Assembly: GCF_019112545.1 (NCBI RefSeq)
Contig: NW_025064886.1
Coordinates: forward strand, 601,277-665,276
Direction: 5' to 3'
DNA length: 64,000 nt
DNA from: Guyanagaster necrorhizus
Lineage: Eukaryota; Basidiomycota; Agaricomycetes; Agaricales; Physalacriaceae
The notes beneath the pieces were generated by a model, which made no database searches, was not told where the DNA came from, and was given only the letters and a program-made list of their open reading frames with translations. Positions 31,488-43,945 of this stretch are shown in pieces. Position 1 is the stretch's first letter. The number at the start of each line of letters is the position of its first letter. A program made the position numbers and the translations under genes.

Positions 31488-34400
31488 GCGATTCCACTGA
31501 ACTGGCTGAGCAATCAAAAGGTGTGCTGCCTGTAGCCACTAGTCGGACTTATAGTGCCTCTATAGTTACCCCTATATTACTACTACATATGCATTCAAAT
31601 ATATCCTGATATACTACATACACCTCTGAATTGTAAAACAAAACTCAAGCACCCCTAGGCCAAATAAGAGCAGAGAGCTCTGATTCCTGGCTCAAACCAT
31701 TTGATACTGAGTGGACCTGGAGAGCAATCAGGGATGCCAAAGACAAAGCAGCAGCCATGGCCATACTGCAAAATTGGATACACCGAACCAAGGCAGAAGA
31801 GGTAGTCAATGGAATGATAGAAGGGATAAAAAGGGCCAAAAGATGCCAGGCCCTAGAATGGCTTGACAAATTACAAGGACTATGAAAATTCATCTAGCAT
31901 ACCAAAACAGATAGACAAGACCTAATAACAAAAGTACAAATAGAAACACTCATAGCACAAACCACATATGCTGTCACAGCCCTCATCAACAGCAGATGTA
32001 CTAGAAGCTCTATAAATTGTGCTTTCATCATCAAGTACCAACTCCAGACCTGAGCCATAGCAGCCCCTATCTCTGTTTATAATGCCGATAGAACAAAAAA
32101 TTAAGCTAGTTTGATTACCGAATATGTAGAGCTAAGGCTCACTATCAGAGATCATTCTGAAAGGATTGACCTAGCCATCACAGACCTCAGAACCAAAGAA
32201 GTCTTTCTTGGTTATGACTGGCTCATATGGCACAATCTATTGATAAACTGGAAAACCAGACAAATCACATTCGCCAGATGCCAATGCAAAAAGATTCTAT
32301 TTGAGTTACTGGATGAGGACTCTGAGGATTGCTGGGATGAAGAAATAGAGGACAGAGAAACTATCCTTGTGATAGACCTTCAACAGGAGTTACATATTCA
32401 TGCTGTACACCACATGAATGATCTAGCTGCCAGGGTGAATCAGCAAAAAGAGAAAAAGACATTTGAAAAAATGGTACCTGAATGAGCATGAGACTTCAAG
32501 GACCTCTTTGAAAAAGAAAGCTTTGATGAACTACCACAGCCCAAACCATGGGATCATGCAATTGAGCTCATCTCTAATGCAAATGCCAATTTAGATTGCA
32601 AGACATATCCTCTGGGCATCAACGAGCAACAGGAGCTTGACAAATTTCTCAATAAGAACCTCTCTAGCGGAAGAATCTGACCCTCCAAATCCCTGATAGC
32701 ATCCCCATTCTTCTTCATCAAAAAGAAGGATGAAAAACTTCAACCAGTCTAAGACTATTAAAAGTTAAATGAGATGACCATCAAAAACCGATATCCTCTC
32801 CCTCTGATATCTGAACTAATAGACAAACTTTGAGGGGCTAAATATTATACCAAACTCAATGTCTGGTAGGGGTATAACAATGTTCACATTAAAGAGGGGG
32901 ATGAATGGAAGGCGGCCTTCAGGACTAATCGAGAACTATTCAAGCCCACTGTTATGTTCTTTGGCCTTACCAACTCTCCCACAACCTTCCAATAGATGAT
33001 GAATGACATCTTCAAAGAACTCATTACCACTGGGAAAGTCACCATCTATCTCGATGATATCCTAATCATGTCTCAGATGAAGAAGGAGCATAGAATGCTG
33101 ATATAACAAGTGTTAGCTCTCATGAGGAAACACAAGTTGTTTCTCAAAGCGGAAAAGTGCGAGTTCAAAGTACTTGAGATGGAATACCTGAGAGTTATCA
33201 TATTGGAAGAAAGCATTCAGATGGACCCCATCAAAGTTGCAAGAGTGACAGAGTGGCTGGAACCTACTAAAAAAAAAGAATTACAGTCGTTCTTCAGCTT
33301 TACCAATTTCTATTAATGCTTTATCCAAGACTACAGTAAGGTGGTCTGCCCTATGACACAACTAACTGGTAATGCACCCTAGACCTGGAGATTATCACAA
33401 CAATCTGCCTTCCATGATCTGAAATGATGACTGGTAGAAGATGTCATACTTGCCATCCCCACACAAGAGGGAAAATTCTGAGTCGAGGCCGACTCTAGCA
33501 AGAGAGCCATTGAGGCTGTACTGTTCCAAGAACAAAATGGTCAATGGTGACCTATTGCCTTCCTCTCAAAGACACTCACTGTAACAGAATGGAACTATGA
33601 AATATATGATAAGAAACTTCTCACAATCATGCTATCTCTAGAAGAATGGAGACACTACCTTCTGGGAGCCATCTATGTCTTTGAAATATGAACCGACCAC
33701 CAAAATCTTCACTATTTCTGACAATCTCAGAAATTGAATTAGCGATAAGCCTGATGGGTTATTGAGCTGAGTCAATACTAATACACCCTCCATCACAAAG
33801 TGGGAACAGCCAACAAGAAGACTGACCTCCTTAGCTGAAGAACTGATCATGATCAGAGGGGAGCAGACAATCAGAGGGTAATGTTATTGTGCCCTGAACA
33901 CTTCCAAGCTATAATCATGCCAACAGAGGAGGAGATTTATGAATGGATCAAGAGTGTGACTTGAGATCCCCATAAATGGGATCAACGAGTAGCCCTTTCA
34001 CTTAACCATGAGTGAGGAATGATGAGAAGCAAGGGATTGATTCATTATGATAGGCAAATTTACATCCCCAGAGACAACAAACTTTGGAGCGAGATTATCA
34101 TGATCTGCCATGATCATACCATGATCAGACACCCAGGGATCGTTAAAACCAAAAAATTGGTATTACAAAAATACTGGTGGCCTAAAATGAGAAACAACAT
34201 TGCAACATATGTCAAAGCATGCGAAACCTGTCAATATGGAAAAAGCTCCACTCAGACACAAGCAGCACTCCTGCACTCAAACAAAATCCCATCCTTGCCA
34301 TGGACACATCTCCATTGATATGATCACCAGACTATCTGACAGCAATGGCTATGACGCTATCCTCATTATAGTAGATCGATTCTCCAAAGTGATCATCCCG

Positions 34401-35375
34401 ATTGTATGCTCAACAGAACTAACTTCAGAAGGGTGAGCCAAAATCTTATATGATGAAGTTTATGCCAAGTATAGCATGCCCCAAGTAGTCATCTCAGATT
34501 GAGGATCTCAATTTATCTCCAAGTTCCTCAATGACCTATATCGACTCTTAAACATTAGAAGGAATGCCTCCACTGCATATCACTCTCAAACTGATGGACA
34601 AATGGAATGGGCAAATCAAGAGATCAAAAAATACCTTCACCTCTTCATCAATTATCAACAGGATAACTGGGTTGAATGGCTTGCTCTAGCAGTGTTCCAA
34701 CATAATAACTGCATCTATTCAGCCATGAGGAAAACCCTATTCTTTATCAATTATGGCCAAAATCCTCACATCACACAGACTAAAAAACTCCACACAACAA
34801 TCTCAGCATCAACAGATTTCACTGCAACAATGAACAAAATCCACACTGAAACTGCTGTGGCTCTTGAAAAAGCTGCCATTACCATGAAAATCCAGTATGA
34901 TAAACACTGATGAATGACTCACACCTATAACACTAACAACAAGATATGGTTGGACACAACCAACCTTTATCTACCTCATCTGAAATGTAAATTGTCTGAT
35001 AAACATACTGGCCTCTTTACAGTCATCACAAAGATCAGCGCTGGCTCCTACAAGCTGCGTCTATCAACCTTATGGAAAATTCATGACACTTTCAATAAAG
35101 TATTGTTGACACTCTATATTGCATTGGCATTTCCTTTCTAGGAACAGCCCCCCCCTCCACTCTCTGATCTTATTGATGATGAAGAACATTATAAAGTCGA
35201 ACAAATCCTGCACTATAAATGCTGGAAAATAAAAGCAAAAGATGGAAGACAGATCACTACCATCGACTACCTTATCAAATAGAAGAGATACAGGCTGGAA
35301 TCCAATCAGTGGATTAATGAAAAATACATAAATGCTGATGACACCATATATGAGTACGAACTATCTCTTAATTAA
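31484..35375 (+). pseudogene. pol of retrotransposon B
   Basis: Pol begins in the -1 frame at the gag stop. The linker domain is better preserved here than in A (WLKPFDTEWTWRAIRDAKDK). Protease has DSG changed to NSR; RT keeps YLDD (near 33050) with stops around it; RNase H, integrase and a chromodomain (DYLIK, INEKYINADD) follow, ending at TAA 35373-35375. A 2-nt deletion near 34303 in the integrase changes frame, and many TGA stops are present. CpG is nearly gone. It is inactive. Confidence 0.88.
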
Positions 35376-35408
35376 GCTATTGGGATGATGGTCTTAAGGA
35401 GGGGGTAA

Positions 35409-35852
35409 TATTATGATTACCTTTCCTTTAACCTCTATTTTGATTAGTCAAGGCATCAAAACCAAGCACTTAAACTGTGAGAAGGGCTTAGTCAGCACAC
35501 AACAAGCCAACTTTATCATAGTTATTTGATGCAACTGATGTCTAATGATGGACACACAATTACCCTTTTATGTACAGTAAAGATGTTCAAAAACAATGGG
35601 CACTGGAAACAGAGGAATACACAATAAGTATGAGTATTTATAGTGACTCACAAACTGTATTTAAGAAAGCTTGCTCTCACTGGTAACTCCAGCTTTGAGC
35701 TAAAGTTTACAATCACCATTCTATCTTGAGTCTATATCTGACCTTGAGTCATAACAGCAGAACATACATAAGTGAACTCAGCTGATCCCTCAAAGTGTAA
35801 AGAGATGGCTGTTTATCATGTGTAACTGCTCACGTGACACTTGGGCATAATA
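35409..35852 (+). repeat. 3' LTR of retrotransposon B
   Basis: 444 bp. The first bases are TATTATG where the 5' LTR has TGTTACA. It carries AGCTTTGAGCTAA (35691-35703), a perfect complement to B's primer site at 20410-20422. The target duplication CTAGG follows at 35853-35857. Confidence 0.92.
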
Positions 35853-35857
35853 CTAGG

Positions 35858-36072
35858 GTCTATGTCTGACTCATTTCTGAGTGAACAGACCATCAATGAC
35901 TCAAGAAGAAGATTTGCAAAGAATCTCATAAGGCTTCAACTCTAGTCTGATTGCTGGATTGCCATATACAGATAGCATATCTTTGATACTCTCTCTCAAG
36001 ATAGCAATAGGTGTTAGTATATAAACAAAGTAAATATTGCACTGAAGACATCCATTGTCTTTATTTTCTTTG
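35858..36072. other. Short spacer between elements B and D
   Basis: This is the continuation of the DNA into which B inserted (the left part ends at 19964). It is AT-rich, without CpG and without recognisable coding. It ends at the outer edge of the minus-strand LTR of element D. Confidence 0.4.
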
Positions 36073-36537
36073 TGTTAAGCTTAAGCAATATGTGATCTAA
36101 ACATATGAGAAGCAGATGCTGTATTAAGTTCATACAGTCATATCTGAGTTCACTGAATGTGTTATAGTGGAGATATGTCTCAAGGCCAAAGACAAGTTGG
36201 CTCAAGATAGAATGGTATAGAATAAACTTTAGCTTGAAGCTAAGTACCTACAGTAAGAGCTATGCTACTTATATACTGTTCTGTTTATAGATAAATATAG
36301 TACTACTAATTATATACTTCTGTGCTATAGTTCTTGTTGCCTCTAGTCATTGGAGATTGAACAATGAAGTATTGTCTCTTGTTGAGACATCTATTGCTGT
36401 TTGCAGAACAATGATATGGGTTACCTATTATGGTTGCATAATTATCTTATATGAGTAAAATGCTGAAGATTAGATAGACACTCTGATAAGATAAAAGATA
36501 GAGATAAAAAGATAAGAAAATAGAAAAATTCATAACA
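36073..36537 (-). repeat. 3' LTR of retrotransposon D
   Basis: 465 bp; minus-strand start TGTTATG at 36537 and end TTAACA at 36073. It contains the segment AGCTTCAAGCTAA (minus strand) near 36232-36244, identical to that of element A. Confidence 0.88.
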
Positions 36538-36570
36538 TTACTCTCTCTTTAAGACCATCATCCTGATGGA

Positions 36571-39500
36571 TTACTTTAGAGAGAGCTGGTAATTGCAGAT
36601 TGCATCATCAGCATTAATATAGTGCTCATTAACTCACTGATTAGATTTCAGTCCATATTCTTTTCAGCTGATCAGATAATTGATGGTTGTCTGAGATCTC
36701 CCTCCTCTCATGTGGACTTTATATACTTTGTGGTGGAGGATTTGATCCACCTTATAGTGTTCTTCATCCTCAACTAGGATGGATTCTGAAGGGGTGGTCA
36801 CTTCTGATTGAGAAAGGCAGATGTGACTTATAGAGAAAGGTGAGATTTATTAAAGACTGAATGGATATGCCAGATGTTAAGTAGATGGAGTTGATAGATG
36901 AAGGTGCTGACTTTGGCAAGGATTATAAAGAGTCCCATGCATTTGTCAGCAAGCTTTCATTTAGAGTGAGAGAGATGTAAGTTTGTGGTATTGAGTCAGA
37001 CTTTGTTATTAACAGAATATTCATGTGCAGGCCATTAGTATTTATCATATTGGGTATTCATGACAGTGGCTGTCTTTTCAAGTGCAGCATATGCTTCTTT
37101 GTGAATAGAAGATATGAGGGATGCAAAATTGGAGGAAGCTGAGATCAAAGTTTGATGTCATTCTATAATAGCAATTTGAGAGTGTCAGCTGTGATTGATA
37201 TAGAAGAGGGTTTTGCCAGTGGCCAAGTGGATACAGTTATTGTGTTGGAATGCCACTAGAGTGAGCCATTTTATTCAGTTGTCCTGTCAATAGTTAATAA
37301 ATATATGTAAGTATTTCTCCAACTCCTAGTTGATGTGTTTTATTTAGCTATCAGTCTGTGGATGATAGACAGTGGATGCATTACTGTGAATGTTTAAAAG
37401 GTGATAGAGATCATCTAGAAATTTCAAAACAAATTGCAGGCCTTGATCAGAAATGATGACTTGTAGCATGCTGTGTTTGGCATATACTTTGTCATAGAGA
37501 ATTTTGGCCTATCCTTCTGATGTCAGTTCCATTAAACAAGTGACCAGAATGATTGCCTTAGAAAAACAGTCAATGATAATGATTATAGCATCATAACTAT
37601 TACAATATGGCAATCCAGTAATCATATTGACTGAAATATGAGTCTATAGTTCATTTAGTACTTCATTGGAATAGAGTGGTGCAGTCCATGCTTAAGTTGT
37701 TAATTTGGTTTATTGACAGGTCTTGCATCTCTTGACATACTTCTTGATGTCCTATCTTATTTTCAGTTACTAATACTCCTGCAGTACTAATTCTTTTATT
37801 TTCACAATCTCTGGATGTCCTGCTATAATATGATCATGATGCATGGCAATGATCTCTCTTTAGAGATGTTCATTTCAGGGGATGTAGATGCAATTGTTAC
37901 AGTAAATGAGATCATTGATCTCAGAGTCCTGTCTTTCTGATTCCACTCTTGATCTGCTTATGGATCTTCTCTTCTATTAGCATGATTATTGTGTAGAAGT
38001 GTTTAGATTTTAGTAGTGTCACTCTATTATTGTCTGTCCTCTCTTGGTCATAGTCTGCCTGATGGCTTAGTAGGTTCATCTTTTTATTAGCAGTCTCTGA
38101 TTTGTGATGCAGTATATATTAGTATTCTGAGAGTTCAGTGACTCAGTGCACCTGCCATCAGTTGAGTTTTTGAGAAAGTTGAAAGTGTCAGAGATTCTAA
38201 TAGTCTGTCTATGTCTTGAAGGTCTGTATTGTCTTAATTAGATAGTGTTGCCACTCTACAAGGATGAGCATGATGGTTGGTAGTTTCTTATTATAAATTT
38301 CATAGTTGTGTTCAGTGATAGTGAGTGCTTTAGAGAGGAAAGTGACTGACCATCATTTTCTGTTCTGCTTCTGTGATAACACTGCTCCAATTGTGCTTTT
38401 ATTTAAGTTGGCCTCTACATAAAATTTCCTTTCTTCCATCAGTACTGCTAATACTATATCTTTCACTAGCCTCTATCTTAGATCTTTGAATGCTGTTTGT
38501 TGAGAAGGCCTCCATATCCAGAGTGTGTTCTTTATGAGCTGGATTATAGAGCACACAATTTTGCTGTAATTATAAATAAACTATCAGTAGAAGTTTGTGA
38601 ATCTGAGGAATAATTAGAGTTTCTTCTTTTTTGTTAGTGTGAGCCACTCTATTATTTCAGCCATCTTTATCAGATCTATTTTAATACTCCCCTCACTGAT
38701 GATGATCTTTAGATATTCTGTTTCCAATACTTTGAATTTGTATTTCTCAGCTTTAGAGAAGAGCTTATACTTGCACATGAGTTTGAGTACTTATCACATA
38801 AGTTGCCAGTGTTTGGCTCAGTCCTTTGACATGATGAGAATATCATCTAGATATATTATTATCTTTCTAGTAGCAATGAGATCCTTGAAAATATCATTTA
38901 TCATCCACTGAAAGATCATAAGAAAGTTAGTTAATCTAAAGAATATAACTGTGGACTTAAAGAGTCTGCAATTAGTCCAAAATGCCACCTTCCACTCATC
39001 TTCTTCTTTGATCTGAACATTGTTATATTTCCACCAAACATTGAGTTTAGAGTAGTATCATACTCTATAGAGTTTGTCTATCAACTCAGAGATTCATAAG
39101 AGTAGATATTGATTCTTAATTGTCATTTCATTAAGTTTCTGATAATCTTATACTGGTCACAGCTTCTCATCCTTCTTTTTGATGAAGAAGAAGGGCAAAG
39201 CCATAGGGGATTTTGATGGTTAGATTCATTCACTGGATAGGTTCTTATCCAGAAACTTATCAAGTTCATATTGTTCTGGCTGACTGAAAGAGTATACCTT
39301 ACAGTTTAGATTGGCACTGTCATTCAGGATCAATTCAATTGCATGATTCCAAGGCTTAAGCTCAGACAACTCATTGAAGTTTTCTTTGTCAAATAGGTTC
39401 TGATAATCCTGTGCTCATTCAGGCACCATTTCTTCAAACAACTTGGACTCTTTTTCTGCATTGGCTTTAGTGACCAAACTATTCACATGATGTATAATGC

Positions 39501-40150
39501 AAATATAAATTGCTCATTCCATATTAACAGCAAGGATGGTTTTACTATTCTCTATTTCTTTATCTCATCTATCTTCTGAGTCTTCATCTGACAATTCAAA
39601 GTGTCTTGTGACATCAACAGCATACAAAGATGATATGCCTGGTCTTTCAATTGATCAATAGATTATGGCAAATGAGCCAGTCATATCTGAGAAAGACTTC
39701 TTTTATTCCAAGGTCTGTGATGGCTAGATCAATCTGTTCTGTGTGATCTCTAATGGTCAGATGAAGTTTTATGAACTCAATAATTGAACTAGCTTAGTTC
39801 TTTGTTCTATCTGTGTTGTATACTGGGATCAGAGCAGCCATAGCTTGTGTCAGGAGATTGTGCTTGGTGACAAAAGCACAGTTGATGGAACTCTCAGTGC
39901 AGCTGCTATCAATCAGAGCTATGATAGCATGCATGGTCCTGATGATGAGGGTTTCAATTTGGGCCTTCATGATTAGATCTCTCTTAGTCATCTTTTGTTA
40001 TTAGATATACTTCCTCCAGCCTTATAGCTCATCTAGCCATTCCAGAGCCTGGCACCTTTTAGCTGCTCTCATTTCTTCTACTATTTTGTTGATGACTTTT
40101 TAGCTCAGATCCAGTATACTCAGTTTTTGAATATGATCTCTCAGATGTGA
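36571..40150 (-). pseudogene. pol of retrotransposon D
   Basis: Minus-strand reading gives the linker region (RAAKRCQALEWLDEL), protease (a DSSCTESSIN block near 39900), RT (YLDD region near 38840, partly changed), RNase H, integrase (D,D,E region near 37400-37600) and chromodomain (near 36600-36780). The end is at 36571. Frames are broken throughout by TGA and TAA. Similarity to A is clear domain by domain but low in detail. Confidence 0.82.
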
Positions 40151-40800
40151 TTGTACAAATGTGATACAATCATCCTGATAGCTTAATTTAAAGATATTTT
40201 ATAATCATGTATGATAGTATCAGCAGTCATCTGCTTCTCATTGACCCACTGGTTTGATTCAAGCTCATATCCTTTCCAGCTGATGAATAATCTATGGTTG
40301 TCATCATTTCACTGCCCTATGCCTTAACTTTCCATGTTTTGTGGTCAAAGACTTGATCAATCTTATAGTGCTTCTTGTCATCAATGAGTTCTGGAGGTGG
40401 TGGAGATAGCTATTCTTGGTTGGAGAAGATGGGAGTGACATATGGCATTAGGAGGCTTTTATTGAAAATATTGTGGATGCATCATATGATGGATAGTCAG
40501 AGTTTATATGCTGAAGCCCTGACCTTTGCTAGAATAAGAAATGAGCCTGTTTGCTTGTTGGTCAGTTTCTTTTTGAGATGTGGTAGATGTAGATTTATAG
40601 TGTCAAGCCATACTTTATTATTGATGGCATAAGAGTGTGGAGGGTGGTGATGTTTATCATATTATAGTTTCATAGCAGTGATGGTCTTTTCTAAAGCAGT
40701 CTGAGTTTCAAGATGGATTTTCATCATTTTAGCAGTGAAATTAATGGAAGTGTGTGTGTGAAAGTGTGTGATTTTGTAGTGACAGCAATTTTGAGATGTC

Positions 40801-41316
40801 TGTTACAATTTTTCCTCTTTTTCTTTTCTTTTTCCTCAGAAATGATCCCTATCTTTGCTTAGTCAGGGCATTTAAGCCAGTGCTTAGGACCATGGGAATG
40901 CTTAGCTCAGCAACCCAGTTGATCATCGTTTTATTGTGCTACTGTATGCTGTGAAGGGAGAGACAATGCTTCTTTTGTCCTCAAAGGGTGGTGCAACTGC
41001 AACTGCAACAGCAGGACAACAGCTTTTGTGGAGAGCCTGGCAACAGCAGGGGTAACAGCTCTATGACAGACAATAACTTTTGTGAATATTTATTAATAGT
41101 CAGATAACAGAACAGTATTTAAGTAGCATAGCTCTCACTGTAATACTCCAGCTTTGAGCTAAAGTTTATTCTCTACCATCCTATCTTGAGCAACTTGCAA
41201 ATGCCTTAATCACACAATGCTGATAGTGCATCAGTGAACTCTAACAGTATAACCTAAAGTATGAGGTTCTGTTAGTTTATCACATGTTATCAGTCACATG
41301 GAGTTTGGGCTTAACA
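40801..41316 (+). repeat. 5' LTR of retrotransposon C
   Basis: 516 bp. It has one TTAGTCAG site and a second, altered copy (TTAGCTCAG). A small tandem array based on CAACTG/CAACAG lies near 40990-41015. TATTTAAG is at 41116-41123 and AGCTTTGAGCTAA at 41150-41162. About 33 differences from the 3' LTR were counted, all transitions. Confidence 0.93.
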
Positions 41317-41415
41317 ATTAGCTTAAAGCTTCTAGCTTCTCTTCTTTGAGCCTAAAGGTTAAAAAGAACTGAATGCTTTTTGTCATCCTCTTCTTGACCC
41401 ATAGGACAAGAAATT

Positions 41416-43060
41416 ATGTCTTCCAACACCAGCTCTATCAACTCCAAAGTATCCCCTTCCTCTATTGAATTGCTGACTCTTCTACTAGGAACTCTCACAA
41501 CCAATATAATCAGAGAATACCAAACCCATGATGTCACCTTCGACCAATTTCTTGATGGTCTCATTACTGAGACCTGAATCACAGAAATCAGATCCAGACA
41601 AGTGTCTGAAAGCATGGGCCAATCAGATCCTCTCCAAAAGGAGGAGGAATCCCTTCTCAGTTTTCCACTCCTTCTAACCCCTGATTCTGACCCCACCAAT
41701 GATTTGGTGGAAGAAGAGGAGGTCAAGGATGGACAGCAGTGAGGAGATGAGCTCGATGAAGAGCACTGACAGCTGGCCAGAATTGGTTGACCAACAGAAG
41801 GAGGCTCTGCCCCAAGAATCTAAGAGCACTAAAAATGGCCCCCAGGTATAGAATAGGATGAAAATCTTGAAGACAATCTCTATATCTCAGATTGCTGGAA
41901 AGAACCAGAAAACAATCAGGATCAAAGTGCTGATAGACAATCAGGCACTAACAACAGAGACACAGGGACAGGAGGACTTCTGCCAGCCCAGAGAAGGAAG
42001 TGGCCTCTAGGCACAGAATGGAATGAAGATCCCAAGAATGACCTCTATGCAATTGACTGGTGAGATAATACCACTGAAGAAGAAGAAAGCAATCTAGACG
42101 GACTGCCATCCACCAGTGAGTCAGGAAGTAGCAGCTTCCTGGCTGATGATGAATCCTTTGACTGGATCATCAAGGCACAAAAGCCACCAACACCATGGAT
42201 CAGCAATCGAACCCTTTGAGGCTTCTTACACAAAAAACTTGTCACCCTCTTCTTCAATATGGACTTCTATGAAGAATTCCAAAATTATACTGAGCAATTA
42301 GAAAGAGAACAAGAGTGGTGACATAATTGGGAGACTGAGGGGGTATGGGATTCATCCACTTGGGGAGTCCCATACTGGAGGAATTCCAATGAACCCCAAG
42401 GTCTTCATAAGCCTGAGAGAGGACAGAGAAATCGAGGAGAGACAAAGCATTCTCTCCACAAATAACTATTAGTCCAGGCTTGTAGATGAGGAGTGGGAGG
42501 ACTGGCGAGACAGAGGAGGCCAATACTGGAGAAACTGGCAAGCCCTGAAGCTGATTCTCAGCAGGAAAGGAACACCACTAGCACCAGGGGTACTTTTAGT
42601 ACTATCAGGAGAGGACAAGGATTTGCTGTTATTGATAGAAATGACATCACCCAGAAGGAATGATCCTCTATCAAATGACAGCATGATATTATAGCTTTCT
42701 CAAGAAAGGCCAAAATATCTGAATCCTTGAAGGTACCCAATGCTATGACCATTTGCTGAACAGCCTCCACCAGATGAAGTTGAAGGCAGCAAAAATTCTG
42801 AAGAATCTATGCCAACAGAAGATGACTCTGTCGCACTTGCCCAAGGCTGGACTGTCAAGAATGGTCAAATTGTATGAAAGACAGTCCTTCTGCTGGAAAG
42901 TCCCACTGCTGATGATGGATCTCTTCATTCTTTCCCAGGGCCCCCAAGTGAATAGTCGGGACTGCTCATAGGAGGGTGGCTGAACCCAATGCTCATCCTT
43001 GATGCAGGAGCTCAAGTTCTCAATGTCTGATCCATCCTGGTATCAGAATCCCACCTCTTC
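41416..43060 (+). pseudogene. ORF1 of retrotransposon C
   Basis: ATG 41416 opens a frame whose start (SIELLTLLLGTLTTNIIREY) aligns with the hydrophobic region of A's ORF1 but is shorter and less hydrophobic. A long acidic, Trp-rich region follows, with two copies of a motif like WP.G.EW.ED...DLY..D.W at about 41836-41895 and 41998-42062, and a related WGVPYWRN block. The capsid-coding frame takes over by about 43060. Stops (mostly TGA) interrupt it. Confidence 0.6.
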
Positions 43061-43945
43061 TGTGGAGCCTCCAATGATATCAATCAGTTCTTAGTCGATT
43101 GTGACCAATACTTTCAAGTATTTGCATCATATTTTCTGGCCAATATGTATAAAGTAACATTTGTGGCAACTCACATGGCCAACAAAGCAAAGACCTGGTG
43201 GGTCTTGATTTCTCTGATGCTCTGGTCCACCACAAGGATCCATCATCGATACCTCTCATGGCCAGTATTCAAACAAATGATCATCAACAAATTCATGGAC
43301 CCAGCCATCCAAGAAGTCCACAAACAGAAGATGAAGGAGTTCAAGATGGCCAGCAAGCCTGCCACTGAATACTTCGATGAACTAGAATAGCTCGGCAGAC
43401 TTGCTGGGGTCCAGGATGACATCGCTGATTTAGGACGAATGGTTAAGTACATGAAGATGAGAGTACTATCCTTCTATCTTATCATTATCTCTGACATCAG
43501 ACAAGAGATTTCTGTCAGATATGATGAATAGAAGGCCAGAATCATTACTATGTATAAGGAATGACAATGACAAAAGGCGGAGGTGACAACTTTATTGTGG
43601 GGAGCACACAGAAACTAGAGGCAAGGCTCAAGGCCTTCTACCTCTACTACAACTATGTCCATCAAGCCCAAGAGCTTGACCCCAACTTCTTTCAGCGAGA
43701 AGCAAACTGGTACAGGCATAATATTTACTAGAATAGGTCAGCTAATAGATGTGGACTGTCTCAAGAAAGGGGGAAAATATTTCAATTACAGCCAGAAAGG
43801 CCACATGGCATGAAACTGCCCTCAGAAAAAGAATAAATGCATCTGAGAAGACATTTGGGTACAGATTGCTGAATTAATGAAGGAGGATCAAGACCTTGGG
43901 CTCAAAGACAAGCCTGAGAAGGTAAAAGGTAAGGCTGAGCAGTGA
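43060..43945 (+). pseudogene. gag of retrotransposon C
   Basis: Contains the capsid region (DINQFLVDCDQYFQVF, NKAKTWWVLISL, EYFDELE) and a decayed zinc knuckle near 43780 in which one Cys is Tyr and a stop lies before the last Cys (YFNYSQKGHMA*NC). It ends at TGA 43943-43945 after a Lys/Glu-rich segment. It aligns with gag of A. Confidence 0.82.

Larger units (their letters stand above)
19965..35852 (+). mobile_element. Ty3/gypsy chromodomain retrotransposon B, split by element A
   Basis: Both LTRs are 444 bp (19965-20408 and 35409-35852) and are flanked by the 5-bp duplication CTAGG (19960-19964 and 35853-35857). After removing nested element A and its duplication (21829-29751), B is about 7.97 kb. 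Order: LTR, self-primer site, ORF1, gag with zinc knuckle, pol with protease, RT, RNase H, integrase and chromodomain, polypurine tract AAGGAGGGGG (35396-35405), LTR. All frames carry many stops, so B is inactive. It is older than A because A sits inside it. Confidence 0.93.
36073..40150 (-). mobile_element. 5'-truncated chromodomain retrotransposon D
   Basis: Read on the minus strand, the copy has a complete 3' LTR (36537-36073) and all pol domains back to the linker region before the protease. It stops near 40150, where gag, ORF1 and the 5' LTR should follow but another broken copy (D2) begins instead. No target duplication can be paired. CpG is almost absent and stops are abundant. Confidence 0.85.

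Noticed and set aside
40990..41015. Short tandem CAACTG/CAACAG array as a possible CRISPR or satellite
   Set aside because: Only a few hexamer units, present in both LTRs of element C, so it is simply part of the LTR.
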